A program made the position numbers and the translations under genes. A stretch of 64,000 bases of DNA from Hevea brasiliensis. Its lineage: Eukaryota > Streptophyta > Magnoliopsida > Malpighiales > Euphorbiaceae. The first letter of the stretch is position 1; each line of letters begins with the position of its first letter. The notes under the pieces are model-generated. The model worked only from the letters and a program-made list of their open reading frames with translations, did no database searches and was not told the origin of the DNA. The DNA lies in the NCBI RefSeq assembly GCF_030052815.1, contig NC_079496.1:14585100-14649099 (forward strand). The letters are read 5' to 3'. Below are positions 58,163 to 64,000 of this stretch, piece by piece.

Positions 58163-60206
58163 GGGGGGGGGGGGGGGGGGGTGGGGTGTGGTTTACTGGA
58201 GGGGTTGAGATGTTTTATTTATAATTTTATTTCTTCAAAATTTGACCACTTGTGGTATGCTTCTGGGACCATGACAGGTTGTGGTTTCTCCTGCGAGAGC
58301 TTTTAAGGCTTGTAACTTCGACCATGGCCTTCCTGTGGTATTATGGCCTTTACCACACCCCATCTATAGACTCTTTTGCCCAAACTTAAAGTGCCCTATC
58401 CTTCTACTGTAGCTTAGTTGTGGCAAAGCTCTCATCACAACACCGGAGTTGTGATTTTTGTGAAGTCTAGGTCTCTTTTTCTCCATTTGATAATAATCCA
58501 ACCATCGTGCCTTTGTTTTTGTCACAACTTGGGCGTGGTATTTACTGCTAAAAGTCATTTCTTATTTGCATTTTTCTATTTGCGTTACTAAGCCAAGTGA
58601 CTTATAAAATATGACATATAGCAAATAATAATTTTTTAAAGTAATGACATATGACAGTTTTTTTAAGTTTATTGTCAAATATTTTAATATTGTAAATCAA
58701 TTTTTAAGGCTTGTTTGATAACATTATTATTATTTATTTATTTTTATTTTCAGAAACCTAACCACTGTTTTAATTTGTTATTGTTCTTCTTCTCGAAAAA
58801 AATTTTTGTTTGTTATATTGAAAAATTAAAACTGCCATTCTTTTGATCTCCTTAAACAAACTCATTAAAAATGCCTTAACATTCTTAAAAAATAAAAATT
58901 CATATAGAATCAACAGAGCCCTAAAAAAATATCATCATTTTAAAATATGAATCGCATAAATACATAATCTCCCTCTGATTTTCTCTAAGAAAATCCATTT
59001 GACTAATCAATTTTGTGCAACTCTTTAACTTTCACATGAAATTTCGATTCAAAATTCATGAAAATCATATAAAATCAGATATGCAAGTTTAATTGATCGG
59101 GAGTGATGAACGAGAAGTCAAAATCATAGTGAGGAAGAGATGAAGGAAAACATGAAGAGTAAGAGAATAAATAGAGAAAAATTGGAACTCTCGTGAAGCA
59201 TAAACTATTTGTTCATTGATTGGGAGTGATGAATAATGATTAGTGAAGTCAACATCATAGTGAGGAAGTGATTGGAAAATGAAAAAGAAAGAAAGAATGC
59301 AAAGGAAAATATAAAGAGTAAGAAAGAAAATAAATAGAGAAAAATGAAACTCTCTAAGAAAGTATAAATTAAAAAATAAAACAAAGAATTCACTAAATCA
59401 ACACTTAAGCTGATTCACTAAATATATTAAAAAAATAAATATTTATCAACGAAATTAATATAAATAATAAAAAAATTCTATATTTTTAATGCATCTCGAA
59501 ACTTGTAATTTTTTTATTTTCAATAATGCCCTTATTTAATCTTTTCAATTTGGTATTACTCATTTTAATTAAAAGTATCTCATCATTTTAATAAATATAG
59601 ATAAATCTCTCGTAGCATATTCGCATCTCATCACGTGGAGACTGGCATATTGGCCACGTAAGACTCAAATTAGGACTGCTTCAATAAATCCCTCCAAATC
59701 TCCCCCGCCTTTTTACTGATTGGAAAATAATTTTTTATTTTTTAAAAAATTTCAATTTTATTTTTTATGAAAGATAAAGAAAATTATAAAAAAAGGTGTT
59801 GAATTATAAATAATAAAAAAATAGTTACTAATTAAAAAAAATTATTGATATCTTTCATCACTTAAAAAAATATATTATTGTAAAATATATCTAAAAGCTT
59901 ATTTTATTATTAAAATTTTAATATCTATTATTTATTTATTTTAATTATATTAATATAATTTATTATTTGGTATGTGTCATTGCAAGTGTATGAATTATAT
60001 TAAATGATATAGTGATGAGTAGAGTATCATTTTCATGGAAGAATTGTGTTAAATACTAAATTATAATTGTTTTAATTATTTAAATTAATGATAATTTATA
60101 TGAGAGCAAAAGTAATTTAAATGCAATAATTTTAAATGGATGCAAATAAAATTGACAATGGGTAAGGTAAATACAGACTCAAACTAAGTAAATTTAACTA
60201 ACCAGC
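58163..60206. repeat. Dispersed repeat, copy B (poly-G headed), 2.04 kb
   Basis: Starts with 19 G (58163-58181) and then matches copy A (39573-42520) from TTCAAAATTTGACCAC onward in the same orientation. It lacks two blocks present in copy A and the 98-bp duplication. It has about 50 bp not in copy A between the G run and the shared part. Large tracts (59020-59460) are almost identical to copy A. Confidence 0.75.
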
Positions 60207-60545
60207 TGTGATAATATATAAGAATAAAGATTGATTGATGTTAAAAAAATTTAATTTCAAAGTTAAAAAAATTTAATTTCAGAGTTGAAATTTATACTTT
60301 AAACTAATTGAGATTTCGCTGGATTCATCTAATTTTCAAGAAAATATATTATTTGAAAGTGGTTAATTTTAATCTCTTTTTTTTTCTCAAGTAAATCAAA
60401 TAGTGTTTTAATTAAATATACCCTACTCTTGTGTCATTTAATTTAATCAAAACCCATTAAACTTTTTAATTAACCATCAAATCACTTTATTCCCTAATTT
60501 TTTCTAAATCTAAGTGATTAAATTTAAAATATTGATTTATCTATC
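60207..60545. other. AT-rich spacer
   Basis: Includes a short local duplication of GTTAAAAAAATTTAATTTCA near 60239-60283. No gene. Confidence 0.5.
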
Positions 60546-60784
60546 TGTAACACCCCTAATTTTTAAATTTATTATTTTTGGGTAAATATTGATATTTTAT
60601 TTTATTTGAATTTTAGGAAATTATTTGAAATTTTTCGGATTTTAAAAATCGGGTTCGATTTTTTGAAAATATAAACTTTGATGATTTTTAAAAATTAATT
60701 TAAAGACCACGTGGCAAAACTAAAAATATATTTAGAATCTAAAAATTTTTCTGATTTTTCTGGAATTTTTTTCCGAATTTTTGG
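60546..60784 (+). repeat. 5' part of an LTR interrupted by another LTR
   Basis: Begins TGTAACACCCCTAATTTTTA, a start typical of Ty3-gypsy LTRs in plants, and is cut after 239 bp by a second TGTAACACCCC start. The sequence is different from that of the second LTR. Confidence 0.5.
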
Positions 60785-61346
60785 TGTAACACCCCGTTTG
60801 CATAGCCTGGTAAATTTTACTGTTCCGGTGACCGGTGTCGGTCCGGACAATTAAGGGGATTAGAACCACACTTAAGACAATTAGAGAAGCCATAAACACA
60901 AATAATTAGTAACGTTCAATTAGTTAACTATAAATAAGAAAAACAGAACATAAGAAGTTAAACGAGCCGAGAGTCACAGCGATGAGTGTCCTCCTCGGGA
61001 ACGACTGCGAAGTCGTTTTAAACTCAAATTTTGAACCGTAAAATGTGACACTGCGGTCCTTAGGACCATTATAAACACAGTGGAAAAGAGAAAATCACGA
61101 AAAAGAACTGTTAAGTCAGTCAAATAATTAGGTCAGGGAGCCAGAAGAAATATGGAATTAATTGCAAACCGGGATGAACCGGCGAGGGGAAATTTGGTCA
61201 ATTGACCCCGAGTGCTGACTCCTGACCTAACTGTCAAATAAAATCGGAGAAAAGAAAATTTCGGAATCGAGAATTAAATTAAAGAACTAATAGAAAAAAA
61301 TAAATAGAAAAAAAAAAAAGAAAGAAGATGGAAAAGTCAAAGGTGA

Positions 61347-61366
61347 TGACATCATGAATGATGTCA
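61347..61366. promoter_or_regulatory. Palindrome with two TGACATCA-type boxes in the LTR
   Basis: TGACATCATGAATGATGTCA: 9-bp perfect arms around GA. TGACATCA/TGATGTCA resemble bZIP (TGA/as-1) half sites. Regulatory use is inferred. Confidence 0.4.
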
Positions 61367-63231
61367 TAAAGAAATTAATTAAGTTACTTATTAAATTGGA
61401 ATTTTTGGTCTTCTTTAAGCCAACATTAGATAAAAGAAAATAAAGAAAAAAAAAATTCATTTTAGTCTTCTCCCTTCCCAACTTGCCGCCCCACTTCCTT
61501 CCCTAAATCCCCCATGGAAGCTCTTTCTTTAAGCTTACTTTTAAGCTTAATTTGCTTCACCCAATCAACATAACTTCCCTAAAAACTTCACTAAAGCTTG
61601 TTATTACAACTTGAGAAGAAGAATTACAAGAAGAAAGAAGAGTTAAAGATAGGGTTTGAAGGTTTAAGTTAAGGTTAGTATGTTAACTCCTTATTTTTCC
61701 ATTTAAATGCATAATTAGTGTTTGAAATGAGCCTAGAACTTGATTAAATGAAACAAATATGGGAAATGACCATTACTGAAATTTTGGCCTGGTTGAAGGG
61801 AGTATGAATTGCATGAATTTAAGGGTTTGAATGAGTTTAGAAACCTTCCTTAGTTGAATGATTAGTATTAAAACCATTAAGTGTGATTAATTGCAACAAA
61901 GTAGTGAAATTAGGGTTTGGAGGCCTAGGGTTAGAGGCAAATTTTGGAGAAATGCATAAATGATATCTTTGACCAATTGTGGACTGAAAAATAGTCAATA
62001 ATGACCAAAGGAAATGTGTGGGAATTATTAGAATGGGAGTCAAATTCGTAGGTCAAATGGTCATGTTGCTGGCAGCATGACCAAACCTACTTTGAAGGAC
62101 CAAAATGGGAATTTTACAAGCCCAGTTGATATGCCACCAATTGGGGATGAAAATAGACATAAAATGGCACAATTTTCATTAAGGAACCATGGCCAAAAAC
62201 TGACTAAAACTTAGTGAACCAATTGACCAAAGTGAAATGAGAGCAGGCTGCCACTGCACCAAACTGACCAAATGAACAGTAACTGTTCATTTGGTCATAA
62301 TTCGAGCTAAACAGGTCAAATTGACCTGAAATTTTTCCAGCAATTAGATGAGATATAGACCTAAAACTTTCATGAAGAACATCACCCCAAATTGTGCCAT
62401 TAACCTAGTCAAATTATTGAGCAAAGTTGAGTTATTGAACCTGCAACTCTGCAGAATTGCCATTGAGCAGTAAAGTTCCAATGGCTATAACTCTTTCTAG
62501 AAAACTCCGATTTAGGCGATTCTTGAACCGATGGAAACATAAGGCATAGTAGAACATTTCATATGAAGAAAGTTAGACCAAATTATGAACTTAACTTGAC
62601 CAAATTACTGAACGAAGTTGGATCAAAATCTGCCAGAACCCAAAATCTCAGCATGAACAGTGCACGTGAAGAGTAATAGTATTTTGGCCATAACTTGAGC
62701 TACAAACTCCGATTGAGGTGATCCAAAAATGAGAATACACTTAAGACAATAAGGAACATTTTCTATGAAGGAAGTTTTGTCAAATTCCAACAGTAGATCG
62801 ACCAATGGAACAGTGCAACTTCGGAGCACCAAAACCGAAAATTGACAAATTTGCCAAAATGACCTAAGCTTTGAAAAAATGACCAAAACCAACAAGTTTG
62901 GTGACCAAAATGTGGTATGTGGGTGAAGTTGGAGTTCCCATACCTATTAAGCCTTAGAAAGTCAATAATTTGACTTGAATAGTGCAGTGAATAGTAACCC
63001 GAAACACAAAAACTTCGAGAACGTCGAATTTAACGCAATAGAGCTAGTTAAAATGAAGTGAAATTTATTTTTGGATTTATTTTAAGTTCTAGTACTGAAA
63101 CATTGTAAAATTGCGTGTTTCAGTGGAAAAGAATACCGGGACAGAACCCGAGGAGTCGAGTCAAGGCCAACAGGCGACTCGTTTGAGGTTTGTGCACAAC
63201 GTATACTTTTTAATAATCATCTTTTGTATAC

Positions 63232-63413
63232 TGTTTTGAATAATGTGAAATATTGGATTATGGCATTCTTATGATGTTTGATCTAAATTGTTGAAATTTA
63301 TTATGTATATTTGAAATGACAATGTTTTGAATAATGTGAAATATTGGATTATGGCATTCTTATGATGTTTGATCTAAATTGTTGAAATTTATTATGTATA
63401 TTTGAAATGACAA
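63232..63413. repeat. Perfect 91-bp tandem duplication in the LTR
   Basis: The unit starting TGTTTTGAATAATGTG at 63232 is repeated at 63323 with no difference visible over 91 bp. It implies a very recent event or an assembly artefact. Confidence 0.85.
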
Positions 63414-64000
63414 TGTTTAGCAAATTGTTAAGATAAGTTTTGAAACCACAGTATCATGACCATATATTTGAACACCTCACTAGCACGACTAGTAGGGGTA
63501 ATTAGTTTCGAATTTTGATTCCTTCTCTGGAGAAGTGTTGAGGTGTGCCAGTAGAAGAGGATGTGAATGGATATCCATATATTTGAGCTAGCTAGCCTTG
63601 TGATGTGATTTCTCTTTAGCCTCTGGCTATTGAGATTCTATTTGTTTCGAATGGCGTGATCTAGCTGTGGGTTTTATGAAATGTGTTTTGATACTTTGAA
63701 ATGAACTTAGTTTGCATTAAAACTTCATAATTCATGTTTTGTGTTTAATGCTCATGTTTAGTCAAATTTTTGAATAAATGTGATTATGTTCTGCATAAAG
63801 ATTATTTTAGTATGTTGTGCACCACTGAGTCCTAGTACTCAGCGATAGCTTCTATTGCTGTCGCAGATACAGAGACTAGAGGAGCAGCAGACTGAGCTGC
63901 TGAGGTGTGAGGAGCTATCAGTTTAAAGTCTTCGGGTATAATTTATACCCTAACTGTAAATACTTCTTTTGATGTATATATTGCACATAAATGTATGGAC

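Larger units (their letters stand above)
60785..64000 (+). mobile_element. Long gypsy-type LTR running off the right edge
   Basis: Starts TGTAACACCCCGTTTGC and continues for at least 3.2 kb without coding sequence, through a leader-like segment near 61480-61680 and CACTGAGTCCTAGTACTCAGC near 63823. The TGTAACACCC start and size suggest a Tekay/Del-type chromovirus LTR. The end, primer-binding site and coding part lie outside the window, so it could also be a solo LTR. Confidence 0.55.

Noticed and set aside
62623..62895. 90-codon minus-strand frame in the right-hand LTR
   Set aside because: Repetitive LTR text with recurring TGACCAAA motifs; no domain and no splice context.
1..64000. CRISPR arrays, tRNA or rRNA genes, organelle DNA insertions
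   Set aside because: No regular direct repeats with unique spacers, no cloverleaf-like gene with A/B boxes noticed, and no long plastid or mitochondrial gene sequence; a tRNA scan would be needed to exclude single tRNAs.

Overview
This is nuclear DNA from a flowering plant, a eudicot and probably a rosid. Genes have short coding exons with GT-AG introns, intergenic DNA is very AT-rich, and about half of the window is plant retrotransposon or MITE sequence. A Euphorbiaceae-like genome (cassava or rubber relatives) is a weak guess from the overall character only; nothing here proves it.

Genic left part (1-24.3 kb). At the left edge is one exon of a dihydroflavonol-reductase-like short-chain dehydrogenase with no partner exons in view. 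It is followed on the minus strand by a complete four-exon gene for chloroplast ribosomal protein L24 and a complete seven-coding-exon gene for a CRLK1-type receptor-like kinase. The same two genes are neighbours in Arabidopsis, so this looks like an old conserved pair. The kinase introns hold a hAT-like element and two MITEs. After about 7 kb of AT-rich spacer comes a plus-strand PAT1-type GRAS regulator with a leader intron and a five-codon upstream ORF ending one base before the main start.

Repeat block 1 (24.6-35.0 kb). A foldback element is followed by a Ty1-copia element that has lost most of pol. Its right LTR is split by a 6.17-kb insertion with its own target duplication. That insertion carries an antisense, apparently two-exon, decayed gene of the Tat/Retand antisense-ORF (PF04195-like) type, a second small antisense ORF, three TATA boxes on two strands and a 5.5-copy tandem array. 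It shows no visible second LTR, so it may be one giant solo LTR or a strongly deleted element.

Specialised-metabolism pair (35.4-46.4 kb). An intact seven-exon TPS-a sesquiterpene synthase (549 residues) and an intact two-exon CYP71D-like cytochrome P450 (506 residues) lie on the same strand, separated by repeats only. They are a plausible two-step sesquiterpenoid cluster: the synthase would cyclise farnesyl diphosphate and the P450 would oxidise the product.

Repeat block 2 (46.7-64 kb). A truncated Athila-like gypsy element abuts a minus-strand Tat-like gypsy element that lacks reverse transcriptase. A 1713-bp solo LTR of the Athila family sits inside the gag of the Tat element with a perfect 5-bp target duplication. 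Then come a second copy of a 2-3 kb poly-G-headed repeat also present at 39.6 kb, and nested LTR starts of the TGTAACACCC type that run off the right edge. No tRNA, rRNA, CRISPR array or organelle insertion was recognised.
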